Assembly (NCBI GenBank): GCA_045578245.1
Contig: JAZNJX010000019.1
Span: 1-40,447 of the forward strand
DNA length: 40,447 nucleotides
Direction of reading: 5' to 3'
Origin: Fimenecus sp045578245
Lineage (GTDB): Bacteria; Bacillota; Clostridia; Oscillospirales; Acutalibacteraceae
A program made the position numbers and the translations under genes. Positions 7,585 through 15,516 of this stretch are shown piece after piece. The notes under the pieces are model-generated. The model was not told where the DNA came from and ran no database searches. It saw only the letters and a list, made by a program, of their open reading frames with translations. The first letter of the stretch is position 1. Each line of letters begins with the position of its first letter.

Positions 7585-9075
7585 CTATATACCATTATAG
7601 AAGCTGAATGGCATGTTTTTCAAGTCTAAAGACTTAATATCATCGGATAAAACTGCATATCCTGAACGGAAAGCAACGGGAACAAAAGGATAATATTCAG
7701 TAAATATTTCATAATACTCTTTTGCGGAAATATCACCGGAACGATATCTGAAATATTCTGTAGCTGCCTTTTCGGATTTGTTGATACCAGCACTAAAATT
7801 TGTTCCTTCTTTAAAAAACTGACTGATATCCATTGACCCATCCAGTTTTATCTCACCTATATACATATCATAATTTCCCGAAGCAATTCTTTGGGAATAA
7901 TCGGCAAATGTTAAAAGCTGAACATTAATCTGAAAACCACACTCTTTCAATGAGTCTGCAATATTGTATGCCGCAGCAACTCGGAAAGCATTGTCCCTGT
8001 TAACAATGAGAGAAAAAGACAATAAATAGGCACCATTTGTCTTTGCAGCACCCGAATATCTTGTGAACCCACAACGGTCTATTATATTGTTGGCTAATTC
8101 TTCATTGCCTTTCGTTTCGACCTGATTTATTTCTTTTGCAATATTACTTTCAGGAGAAACAGGTAACTTAAAGCCAGTCGCGTGACCCTGATATGCGGAA
8201 AGAGCAATATTTTCACTATCGAGTTTTGCTGCAATAGCATTTCGTATATACTTAGTCATAGCACCACGGTCGCTGTTAAGACCAAGATACACCATATTAC
8301 TCAAAGTGATTTCCTTAATATTTCCTGCTGCTACTTTATATTTCCCATCAGCCAAATCGCTGAAAAATGTATCAACCATACCGATATTAAGAGCATCTTC
8401 TACACTTTCACGGTTGCCCGTAGCTACGAGAGAAATTGTTTTGTTACTATCTGAAACATTTACCAATTTGTTCTGTGTAAAGTAGTAGTCACCACTACCC
8501 ACAGGCACTGATGTCTTGCTATCCGCTGTACCTTGCTTAACAATTGGGAAATTCAGTTTTCCTGCAACATAAATATCCTGGAAATCAAGATTAAATGTAA
8601 CCATATAATCTCCTACTGCCTGTGCATTCGAGATGCCTTTCAGGTTGTTGCCCCAACTATAAGACGATTTTGCAAGGTTAAATGAATAGACAACATCATG
8701 TGCTGTAATGCTTTCGTAACCCTTACAAACCACATTGTGATTGATTCTTACAGTTGCAATTCTATCCCTTACATCCACACTGTCAGCCACTACGCCCGTT
8801 GCTACATATTTGCTGTCAACAGAAAACAATGGTTCATACAAAAGTAGGCTGAGATAAATGTTTTCATAACTTTCTGCAAAAAACGGATTTATTCCGTCAG
8901 CCTTGTTATAAGGCAATGTAATTTTACCGTCTGTTATAGCAAATGATTCGTCTGTTTCGGTCGTCTGTTCAGGAGGTGCTGTTGTACTTTCCTCATCTTT
9001 TTCCTTACCTTTACAAGCAGAGAAGCACAAACAGGTACACAAAAGCAAAGCAATTAACTTTGTAAACTTTTTCAT
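7585..9075 (-). CDS. Peptide-type ABC transporter substrate-binding lipoprotein without permease
   Basis: A 496-residue exported lipoprotein: MKK start, hydrophobic core, lipobox FSAC with Cys21 as the acylation site, then an acidic Thr/Glu-rich linker (about 25-45). The rest has the SBP_bac_5 (oligopeptide/dipeptide/nickel binding) layout: 'INPFFAESYENIYLSLLLYEPLF' style opening, 'ITAHDVVYSFNLA' near residue 130, and a C-terminal lobe with 'GNYDMYIGEI'. These proteins deliver peptides to an Opp/Dpp permease, but no permease or ATPase gene is next to it. It sits 7 bases after ymdB, with GAGGTGAG as ribosome site, and 22 bases before recG. The ligand is unknown; signalling-peptide or nutrient capture are both possible. 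Confidence 0.87.
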   Translation of the reverse strand: MKKFTKLIALLLCTCLCFSACKGKEKDEESTTAPPEQTTETDESFAITDGKITLPYNKADGINPFFAESYENIYLSLLLYEPLFSVDSKYVATGVVADSVDVRDRIATVRINHNVVCKGYESITAHDVVYSFNLAKSSYSWGNNLKGISNAQAVGDYMVTFNLDFQDIYVAGKLNFPIVKQGTADSKTSVPVGSGDYYFTQNKLVNVSDSNKTISLVATGNRESVEDALNIGMVDTFFSDLADGKYKVAAGNIKEITLSNMVYLGLNSDRGAMTKYIRNAIAAKLDSENIALSAYQGHATGFKLPVSPESNIAKEINQVETKGNEELANNIIDRCGFTRYSGAAKTNGAYLLSFSLIVNRDNAFRVAAAYNIADSLKECGFQINVQLLTFADYSQRIASGNYDMYIGEIKLDGSMDISQFFKEGTNFSAGINKSEKAATEYFRYRSGDISAKEYYEIFTEYYPFVPVAFRSGYAVLSDDIKSLDLKNMPFSFYNGI

Positions 9076-9082
9076 TCGCCAC

Positions 9083-9868
9083 TCACCTCACAGTTACGGC
9101 CTCAACATTTACAGTCTTTCCTGTATTTCGGTCTATTGTAAACACACAGCCCTGCATAAAACAAGGTGTATCAGAGGTTTCAAACATAGTTGTGAAACCT
9201 TTTCTGAATTTATCAATAATTATCTCTTTTTTTACACCAAGCACAGACTCTTCAGGACCCGTCATGCCCAAATCAGTAATATACCCAGTACCATTTTTCA
9301 TAATCTGTGCATCCGCTGTCTGGATATGAGTATGAGTGCCGAAAATTGCACTGACTTTTCCATCAAGATAGTATCCAAAAGCCTTTTTCTCGGCAGTTGC
9401 TTCTGCGTGAAAATCAATTACGATAATATTAGTTTCTTTTTTAATTTCTTCGATTATCTCGTCAGCCTTGCTGAATGGGTCAAGATGTCCTTCAAGCCAT
9501 ACTCTGCCAAGAAGATTGATAACACCGACTCTGTAAGCACCTTTATCAATTATCCCCCAGCCTTTGCCCCAGACTCCTTCTCCAAAGTTAGCTGGACGAA
9601 TAATGTTTTCATTGTTATCAAGATAATCAAAGATTTCTCGTCTTTTTAAAGAGTGGTTACCGCCAGTAATAAAATCGGCACCACTTGTGAAAATATGATT
9701 ACAGGAATTAGGCAACATTCCGTTACCTACTGCAGAATTTTCACCATTTACAATACAAACATCAATATTATTCTTTCTCTTATAATCAGAAAGAGTTTTG
9801 CGAAGGAATTCACAGCCTTGGCTGCCAACAACATCTCCGACGCATAAAATTTTAATCTCGCGTGACAT
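9083..9868 (-). CDS. ymdB: YmdB-family metallophosphoesterase (TIGR00282 type)
   Basis: A 261-residue cytoplasmic phosphodiesterase of the calcineurin-like fold. In Bacillus, YmdB cleaves cyclic nucleotides and affects biofilm and RNase Y-related gene expression. Seen: the metal-binding opening CVGDVVGSQG, VNGENSA, GGNHSLKRRE (the GNH block), IDFHAEATAEK, and GTHTHIQTADA near the C-terminal third, in family order. The ATG at 9868 is preferred over an in-frame GTG at 9874, because family members start a few residues before the GDVVG motif and GGTG lies just before the ATG. It is downstream of rny, as in Bacillus, separated by 83 bases that hold an inverted repeat. Confidence 0.93.
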   Translation of the reverse strand: MSREIKILCVGDVVGSQGCEFLRKTLSDYKRKNNIDVCIVNGENSAVGNGMLPNSCNHIFTSGADFITGGNHSLKRREIFDYLDNNENIIRPANFGEGVWGKGWGIIDKGAYRVGVINLLGRVWLEGHLDPFSKADEIIEEIKKETNIIVIDFHAEATAEKKAFGYYLDGKVSAIFGTHTHIQTADAQIMKNGTGYITDLGMTGPEESVLGVKKEIIIDKFRKGFTTMFETSDTPCFMQGCVFTIDRNTGKTVNVEAVTVR

Positions 9869-9905
9869 ACGCACACCGTTTCTATATATAGATTTAATTT
9901 ATTTT

Positions 9906-9939
9906 GCCCCGAAGCCTTTTGATGACATCGGGGCATTTT
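9906..9939 (+). terminator. Inverted repeat between rny and ymdB; terminator-like only on the plus strand
   Basis: GCCCCGA / TCGGGGC, 7 bp with a 15-base loop, followed on the plus strand by ATTTTTAGTTTT. On the minus strand, where the genes run, the stem is followed by AAAATAAATT and so lacks a U-tract. It therefore does not look like a rho-independent terminator of rny, and no plus-strand gene precedes it. It could stop antisense transcription or be an RNA processing or stability element. Confidence 0.5.
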
Positions 9940-9951
9940 TAGTTTTATAAA

Positions 9952-11508
9952 TTACTTTGCAAAATCGATTACACGATTTTCTCTTACAATGTTAACTTTA
10001 ATCTGTCCTGGATATTCAAGTTCTTCTTCAATCTTCTTTGCAATATCACGAGCAACGATAACCATCTTTTCGTCAGAAACCTGGTCAGGATTAACCATAA
10101 TTCTAATTTCACGACCTGCCTGAATTGCAAATGATTTTTCAACACCTTCAAATGATGTTGCGATTTCCTCGAGTTTTTCAAGACGCTTGATGTAATTCTG
10201 AACATTTTCACGTCTTGCTCCCGGACGAGCAGCAGAAATAGCATCTGCAGCCTGAACAAGTACAGCAACAATTGTCTTTGCTTCTATTTCACCATGGTGG
10301 GCCTGAATAGCATGAACAACCTTGTCGTTTTCCTTGTACTTCTTAGCGGCCTCAACACCAAGCTCAATGTGAGTTCCTTCAAATTCACGGTCAAGAGCCT
10401 TACCGATATCGTGAAGAAGACCTGCACGCTTAGCCTGTTTAACATCTGCACCAAGTTCTTGTGCCATAAGACCAGCTATGTATGAAACCTCAAGAGAATG
10501 GTTAAGCACATTCTGACCGAAACTTGTACGATATTTAAGTTTACCGAGAAGTTTAACAAGCTCAGGATGAACACCATTAACACCTGCGTCAACAACTGCT
10601 CTTTCACCAGTTTGTTTAATTGTCTGTTCAACCTCACGCTTTGATTTTTCAAACATTTCTTCAATGCGTGCAGGATGAATTCTACCGTCCTGAATAAGTT
10701 TTTCAAGAGTAAGTCTTGCAACTTCACGACGAACAGGGTCAAAGCTTGAAACAGTAATAGCTTCAGGAGTGTCGTCAATAATAAGGTCAACACCTGTAAT
10801 TGTTTCAAGAGTTCTGATATTACGACCCTCACGGCCGATAATTCTACCCTTCATTTCGTCATTTGGAAGAGCAACAACTGAAACTGTTGCTTCTGCAGCA
10901 TGGTCTGCTGCACAACGCTGAATAGCACCTGAAATAATCTCACGGGCAAGATTATCACTTTCATCACGAGTTCTCTGTTCAAAATCCATGATTTTAAGAG
11001 CTTTTTCGTGAGTAAGCTGGTCCTCAAGTTCCTGCATGAGAAGAACCTTTGCCTGCTCTTTTGAGTAGCCACTGATTTTTTCAAGCATTTCAAGCTGACT
11101 GCGTTTAATCATTTCAACTTCTTCGATTTTTGCATCAGCAGCTTTGATTTTTTCAGTGAGAGCTTCCTCTTTCTTTTCAAGGTTTTCAGTCTTTTTGTCA
11201 AGATTTTCTTCTTTTTGAACGATTCTGCGTTCTTGTCTTTGAACCTCTGCGCGTCTTTCACGAAGTTCTTTGTCAACTTCGTTTCTTAACTTGTGTATTT
11301 CGTCTTTAGCCTCAAGAATAGCCTCTTTTTTCTTACTTTCAGCAGTCTGCACTGCCTGATTAACAATTCTTAATGCTTCTTCGTTAGCGGAGCCGATTTT
11401 AGCCTCTGCAACCTTTTTGCGATATACGCCACCGGCAACAAAACCCAATGCTCCCAATACAACAGCAGAGACAACGGCAATAACGACAGCCACACCTATA
11501 GAAATCAT
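9952..11508 (-). CDS. rny: Ribonuclease Y
   Basis: The membrane-anchored endoribonuclease that starts mRNA decay in many Firmicutes. 518 residues, the usual length. Residues 3-27 are one transmembrane helix. Residues about 30-200 are a long charged coiled coil (Glu/Lys/Arg heptads). A KH domain lies at about 208-270 with GRIIGREGRN at 221-230. The HD hydrolase domain at about 333-430 has LLHDIGKALD (H366, D367), followed by AHHGEIE. ATG at 11508 follows GGGAGGG by about 8 bases. A strong promoter lies about 110 bases upstream, leaving a roughly 100-base leader. It heads a minus-strand run with ymdB, the lipoprotein and recG. Broken-down mRNA from this enzyme and from PNPase (end of window) feeds the same decay pathway. 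Confidence 0.97.
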   Translation of the reverse strand: MISIGVAVVIAVVSAVVLGALGFVAGGVYRKKVAEAKIGSANEEALRIVNQAVQTAESKKKEAILEAKDEIHKLRNEVDKELRERRAEVQRQERRIVQKEENLDKKTENLEKKEEALTEKIKAADAKIEEVEMIKRSQLEMLEKISGYSKEQAKVLLMQELEDQLTHEKALKIMDFEQRTRDESDNLAREIISGAIQRCAADHAAEATVSVVALPNDEMKGRIIGREGRNIRTLETITGVDLIIDDTPEAITVSSFDPVRREVARLTLEKLIQDGRIHPARIEEMFEKSKREVEQTIKQTGERAVVDAGVNGVHPELVKLLGKLKYRTSFGQNVLNHSLEVSYIAGLMAQELGADVKQAKRAGLLHDIGKALDREFEGTHIELGVEAAKKYKENDKVVHAIQAHHGEIEAKTIVAVLVQAADAISAARPGARRENVQNYIKRLEKLEEIATSFEGVEKSFAIQAGREIRIMVNPDQVSDEKMVIVARDIAKKIEEELEYPGQIKVNIVRENRVIDFAK

Positions 11509-11617
11509 AGGTTTGTCCCTCCCTAATAATAAATATTTAATTTCACTCTATATAAAAATATGTAAGGAAATTAAGTTTAGTTAGCACAGAATAACACTAT
11601 TCCATACTATCTATATT

Positions 11618-11646
11618 ATTCTACACAAAAATAAACACCGTGTCAA
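11618..11646 (-). promoter_or_regulatory. Strong sigma-A-like promoter of rny
   Basis: On the minus strand a consensus TTGACA is 17 bases from TAGAAT. Transcription should start near 11611, giving a leader of about 100 bases before rny. The -35 sits just after the terminator of the cohesin-like gene. Confidence 0.7.
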
Positions 11647-11680
11647 TACAGGATTGAATTAAAATAAAAAAATGAAGCAA

Positions 11681-11707
11681 ACAAAAAGGACGAGCATTAG
11701 CCCGTCC
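11681..11707 (-). terminator. Terminator of the cohesin-like/dockerin gene
   Basis: Minus-strand stem GGACGGGC / GCTCGTCC (8 pairs including one G-U, TAAT loop), followed by TTTTTGTTTG. It lies 15 bases past the stop codon. Confidence 0.8.
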
Positions 11708-11721
11708 CTAATATTTGTGTT

Positions 11722-12786
11722 TTATTTTTCGTATGGATTAACATCTAATGCTATACCTGTTGTTGCATCAATAATTGCAAGGTAGTCTTGAGCTGTTACA
11801 GCAGTATCAGCATCAACGTCTGCAGCAAACGCAGGTGCTGCATCCAATGCAATACCCGTTGTTGCATCAATAACGGCAAGGTAGTCCTGAGCTGTTACAG
11901 AAGCGTCGCCATTAACATCACCGAAAATAATCAATGTGTAGTAAGCAACTTCGTTACCCTTTGTATCTTTAACGATGAGAGTTGCTCCTGTACCGTTTGT
12001 ATAACCTGCATCATTTGCAACCATTTCAAATGAGCCGTTTACAACTGTAAAATACTCTGCCAAATCTTCAGCTGTTACGCCTGCATCAACACCGTAAATA
12101 TAGTTGTTTTCATTATCAACTACACCAGTCAGGTCCTTATTAGCAATAATTGTTGTTCCACCAGTTACTATGGATACATTTGCTTCTGCTTTTGTCAAAT
12201 CAATATTTTTGATATTTTCTGGGACTGAATTAATTGTTCTTCCGCTCACAGGTGAACCGAAATAAAGCATTCCAGCTACATTTTCATCTGTTTTCGCTGA
12301 CTTGGATACACATTTTATTGCTGCTGTACCGCTCACATCAGTTTTTGCTGTAACATTAAATGTGAGAACTTCACCATTGATATTTTCAGCCACATCCTTA
12401 CCTGCACCACCGATATATGTAACAAGAACAAACCCATACTCATCTGCATTAACGCCTGTATTTGCATAAACCTTTGCTGTATCTGCACTTTGAGCATCTG
12501 TTATTGCGCTTTTTACTGCATAATCCGTAAGAGTTGCAGTTGCTTCGCTTACCTCAATCTTTGTCTTGTCATAGAACACAGGGATTGACATTGTTGCCAC
12601 AGGATAGTTAGTTGTAACTTTTACGGACACAGTTGCTGTCTGTCCTGCTAACAACTCAGTTGCATCTACATTTATAAAAACCTCTGTTTCTTTTGTACTT
12701 GCTGTTGCTATAATGGCAGTTACTAAAATGCCGATTACTAAAACTGATGAAATTACTATGCTAATTATTTTTTTATTCTTTTTCAT
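11722..12786 (-). CDS. Membrane-anchored or secreted protein with cohesin-like domain and C-terminal dockerin
   Basis: 354 residues from the ATG at 12786, which follows AAAGGTG; a longer start at 12837 would add 17 residues without a ribosome site. Residues 8-28 are a hydrophobic segment without a clear cleavage site, so a signal peptide or an anchor. Residues about 36-207 match the cohesin beta-sandwich pattern: 'LLAGQTATVSVKVTTNYPV..MSIPVFYDKTKIEV' at the start, and 'NGEVLTFNVTAK....GTAAIKCV' later. Residues about 211-287 form a small module often found just before dockerins ('YGVDAGVTAEDL', 'YYTLIIFGDVNGD'). Dockerin loops are at 290-301 and 323-334, both with Ala-Gln at positions 10-11. 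Having both halves of the cohesin-dockerin pair suggests a one-cohesin adaptor. The cohesin call is from pattern only and should be tested. Single-gene transcript. Confidence 0.8.
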   Translation of the reverse strand: MKKNKKIISIVISSVLVIGILVTAIIATASTKETEVFINVDATELLAGQTATVSVKVTTNYPVATMSIPVFYDKTKIEVSEATATLTDYAVKSAITDAQSADTAKVYANTGVNADEYGFVLVTYIGGAGKDVAENINGEVLTFNVTAKTDVSGTAAIKCVSKSAKTDENVAGMLYFGSPVSGRTINSVPENIKNIDLTKAEANVSIVTGGTTIIANKDLTGVVDNENNYIYGVDAGVTAEDLAEYFTVVNGSFEMVANDAGYTNGTGATLIVKDTKGNEVAYYTLIIFGDVNGDASVTAQDYLAVIDATTGIALDAAPAFAADVDADTAVTAQDYLAIIDATTGIALDVNPYEK

Positions 12787-12817
12787 AGTAACACCTTTTA
12801 CTTCTTTTATTTCTTCC

Positions 12818-12847
12818 ATTTTATCACTGTATAGCATCTTTTGTCAA
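12818..12847 (-). promoter_or_regulatory. Promoter of the cohesin-like/dockerin gene
   Basis: On the minus strand TTGACA and TAAAAT with an 18-base spacer ending in TGA (extended -10). It lies 31 bases before the start codon. Confidence 0.65.
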
Positions 12848-12880
12848 CAACATATAATTAGTCTTGCATCCCTTTTGTTC

Positions 12881-12907
12881 AAAAAAAGACGGGGTCAAAG
12901 CCCCGTC
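12881..12907 (-). terminator. Terminator of glgP
   Basis: Minus-strand stem GACGGGG / CCCCGTC (7 bp, 6-base loop) followed by seven T. It lies 13 bases past the glgP stop codon. Confidence 0.9.
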
Positions 12908-12920
12908 CCATCGTTTCATA

Positions 12921-15335
12921 TTATTTTTTTAGTGCAGACTTTGCATCCCAGATATTTGCAGCGTACTCATTTATAGCACGGTCTGCAGCAAATCTACCTG
13001 CACCTGAGATATTCATAAGTGACATCTTGTTCCAGTTATCACGGTCAAGGAAATCTTTTGAAATTCTCAACTGAGTATTTCTGTAATCCTCAAAATCAGC
13101 AAGCACCATATATGGGTCGTGATGAATGATTGTTGATGTTACCTCGTGGAACATCTTGCCACCAATACCATTATTGTTTGCAAAATTGAGAATTCTCTGA
13201 AGTTCGCCATTTGCATTATAGAAATCCTGTGGAACATAGCCACGCTTTTGTAACTGAACAACCTCTGGAGTCTTCATGCCGAAGATGTAGATGTTATCTT
13301 CACCAACAGCATCATATATTTCAACGTTAGCACCATCCATTGTACCAAGAGTTACTGCACCATTGAGCATAAGTTTCATATTACCTGTACCTGAAGCCTC
13401 AGTACCTGCAAGGGAAATCTGCTCTGAAATATCAGCAGCAGGCATAAGCTTTTCAGCTAGTGTAACATTGTAATCCTCAACATAAACAACCTTAATTCTT
13501 CCTCTTACATCAGGGTCATTGTTGATTACATCAGCAAGTGCAGAAATGAAAGAAATAATCTTCTTTGCTACAAAATAACCTGATGCAGCTTTTGCACCGA
13601 AGATATATGTGTGAGAAATGAAATCACCGTTTGGATTTTCCTTGATTGCAAGGTAATGTGAAAGGATGTTAAGTGCGTTGAGATGCTGACGCTTATACTC
13701 GTGAAGACGCTTAACCTGAACATCGAAAATTGAATCAGGGTCAAGCTTAATGCCGTTATGTTTAAGAACATATTTAGCAAATTCTTCTTTATTTGCTCTC
13801 TTAATTTTACCGAGTTCATCAAGGACTGCTTTATCGTCCTTGAATTTTCTCAAATCAAGGAGTTTATCTGCATCTTTTACAAAACCATCACCAATAGTTT
13901 CTGTAAGGAAACTTGTAAGTTTTGGGTTAGCCTGACAGAGCCATCTTCTGTGAGCGATACCATTTGTAACGTTTGTAAACTTGTCAGGATTAAGTGCGTA
14001 AAAATCAGAGAAAACCGTATCTTTAAGAATATCACTGTGAAGTGCAGAAACACCATTTACACAATGTGAACCTGCAACGCAAAGATTAGCCATTCTTACA
14101 ACGCCGTTTGAGATAACAGCCATCCTCTCAACCATATCTGCATTATGAGTGTTTTCCCAAACGTAAGAACGGAAACGGTTGTCGATTTCCTTGGTAATCT
14201 GCCAAAGACGAGGCATAAGACGCTTGTAAAGGTCTTCCGGCCAGCATTCAAGAGCCTCTTTCATAACTGTATGGTTTGTATATGCAACTGTTTTTGTCAC
14301 AATGTTCCAAGCTTCATCCCAACCATAACCACATTCATCAAGCATAATTCTCATAAGTTCGGGAATAGCCATAGTAGGATGAGTATCGTTAACATGAATT
14401 GCAACTTTGTCAGCAAAGTTATCCATCGTGCCGAATTCACGGAGATGGTGCTGAACGATATCCTGGACAGATGCAGAAACAAGGAAATACTGCTGACGAA
14501 GACGAAGCGATTTTCCTTCTGGATGATTATCAGCAGGATAGAGAACCTTGCTGATTACCTCAGCCATAGCATTCCTTTCCATAGCTCTCATATAGTCACC
14601 CTGATTAAAGAGTGCCATATCAAGACCAGGAGCTTTTGCTGACCAAAGGCGAAGAACAGAAACACCTTTGCCATCCTTACCAGCAACATGCATATCATAC
14701 GGAATCGCCTGAATAACTGTTGGGTTTCCAATTTCAACGTGGTGATAATGTTCTTCCCAGATATCCTTTACTTCACCCTCAAACTTGATTTCCATAGCCT
14801 GTTCTTCGTGAGGAACAAGCCAAACGTCACCGCCAGGAAGCCAGAAATCAGGAAGTTCTGTCTGCCAACCATCAACTAACTTCTGTTTAAAGATGCCATA
14901 CTCATAAAGAATGGTATATCCTTTCGCAACATAACCCTGAGTTGCAAGGCCATCAAGATAGCAAGCCGCAAGACGACCAAGGCCACCGTTACCGAGACCT
15001 GCATCAGGCTCACAGTCATAAATTGAATCCATCTTGATGCCATAATCTTTTAAAACACTTTCAAAAACCTTTGTGAGGTTAAGATTGTAAAGATTATTCT
15101 TAAGTGAACGACCCATAAGGAATTCCATGCAGAGGTAGTAAACTCTTTTTGTGCCCTTTTCAGAGCCTTTTTTTGAAAACTCTGCTCTGCCCTGACTCAT
15201 CATATCTCTTACGATAAGTGCAATAGCCTTATAGAACTGCTCATTTGTTGCTTCATTAGGATTAACTCCGATAAAATGAGAAAGTTTTGATTCAACAAGC
15301 TCTTTTGCTTGCTTCTTTGTAAGTGTATAATTCAT
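12921..15335 (-). CDS. glgP: Glycogen/alpha-glucan phosphorylase
   Basis: Releases glucose 1-phosphate from the non-reducing ends of glycogen or maltodextrins using phosphate and pyridoxal phosphate; cytoplasmic. 804 residues, typical for the bacterial GH13-partner family GT35. The conserved N-terminal part is present (YLCMEFLMGRSL, DAGLGNGGLGRLAACYLD). The PLP-binding motif EASGTGNMKLMLNGA is near the C-terminus with Lys654 as the Schiff-base residue, followed by GTMDGANVEI. ATG at 15335 follows GGAGGAATTGT. It is a single-gene transcript with its own promoter and terminator; no other glycogen genes are beside it, although galU in the next operon can use glucose 1-phosphate. Confidence 0.97.
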   Translation of the reverse strand: MNYTLTKKQAKELVESKLSHFIGVNPNEATNEQFYKAIALIVRDMMSQGRAEFSKKGSEKGTKRVYYLCMEFLMGRSLKNNLYNLNLTKVFESVLKDYGIKMDSIYDCEPDAGLGNGGLGRLAACYLDGLATQGYVAKGYTILYEYGIFKQKLVDGWQTELPDFWLPGGDVWLVPHEEQAMEIKFEGEVKDIWEEHYHHVEIGNPTVIQAIPYDMHVAGKDGKGVSVLRLWSAKAPGLDMALFNQGDYMRAMERNAMAEVISKVLYPADNHPEGKSLRLRQQYFLVSASVQDIVQHHLREFGTMDNFADKVAIHVNDTHPTMAIPELMRIMLDECGYGWDEAWNIVTKTVAYTNHTVMKEALECWPEDLYKRLMPRLWQITKEIDNRFRSYVWENTHNADMVERMAVISNGVVRMANLCVAGSHCVNGVSALHSDILKDTVFSDFYALNPDKFTNVTNGIAHRRWLCQANPKLTSFLTETIGDGFVKDADKLLDLRKFKDDKAVLDELGKIKRANKEEFAKYVLKHNGIKLDPDSIFDVQVKRLHEYKRQHLNALNILSHYLAIKENPNGDFISHTYIFGAKAASGYFVAKKIISFISALADVINNDPDVRGRIKVVYVEDYNVTLAEKLMPAADISEQISLAGTEASGTGNMKLMLNGAVTLGTMDGANVEIYDAVGEDNIYIFGMKTPEVVQLQKRGYVPQDFYNANGELQRILNFANNNGIGGKMFHEVTSTIIHHDPYMVLADFEDYRNTQLRISKDFLDRDNWNKMSLMNISGAGRFAADRAINEYAANIWDAKSALKK

Positions 15336-15390
15336 ACAATTCCTCCAAAAAGTATTGTGAAATTAGTCATTTATTAAACTTTGTTTGTCT

Positions 15391-15419
15391 ATTTTACACT
15401 AAAAAAAGCATTTTTTCAA
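15391..15419 (-). promoter_or_regulatory. Promoter of glgP
   Basis: On the minus strand TTGAAA and TAAAAT with a 17-base spacer, about 55 bases before the start codon. Confidence 0.65.
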
Positions 15420-15470
15420 CCATAATAAAAAAGTTTTTGATATATTTTTATTATATGTGTTTTTTACAAT

Positions 15471-15501
15471 AAAAAACCCACGATAAAATTCACCGTGGGT
15501 T
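15471..15501 (-). terminator. Terminator of the DUF4474 lipoprotein gene
   Basis: Minus-strand stem AACCCACG / CGTGGGTT (8 bp) with an 11-base loop, followed by TTTTATTG. It lies just after the stop codon at 15517. Confidence 0.85.
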
Positions 15502-15516
15502 AATTTATATTGAGTT

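Noticed and set aside
14145..14642. A 165-codon plus-strand frame inside glgP
   Set aside because: It is antisense to a strongly supported glgP gene and has no start signal or promoter.
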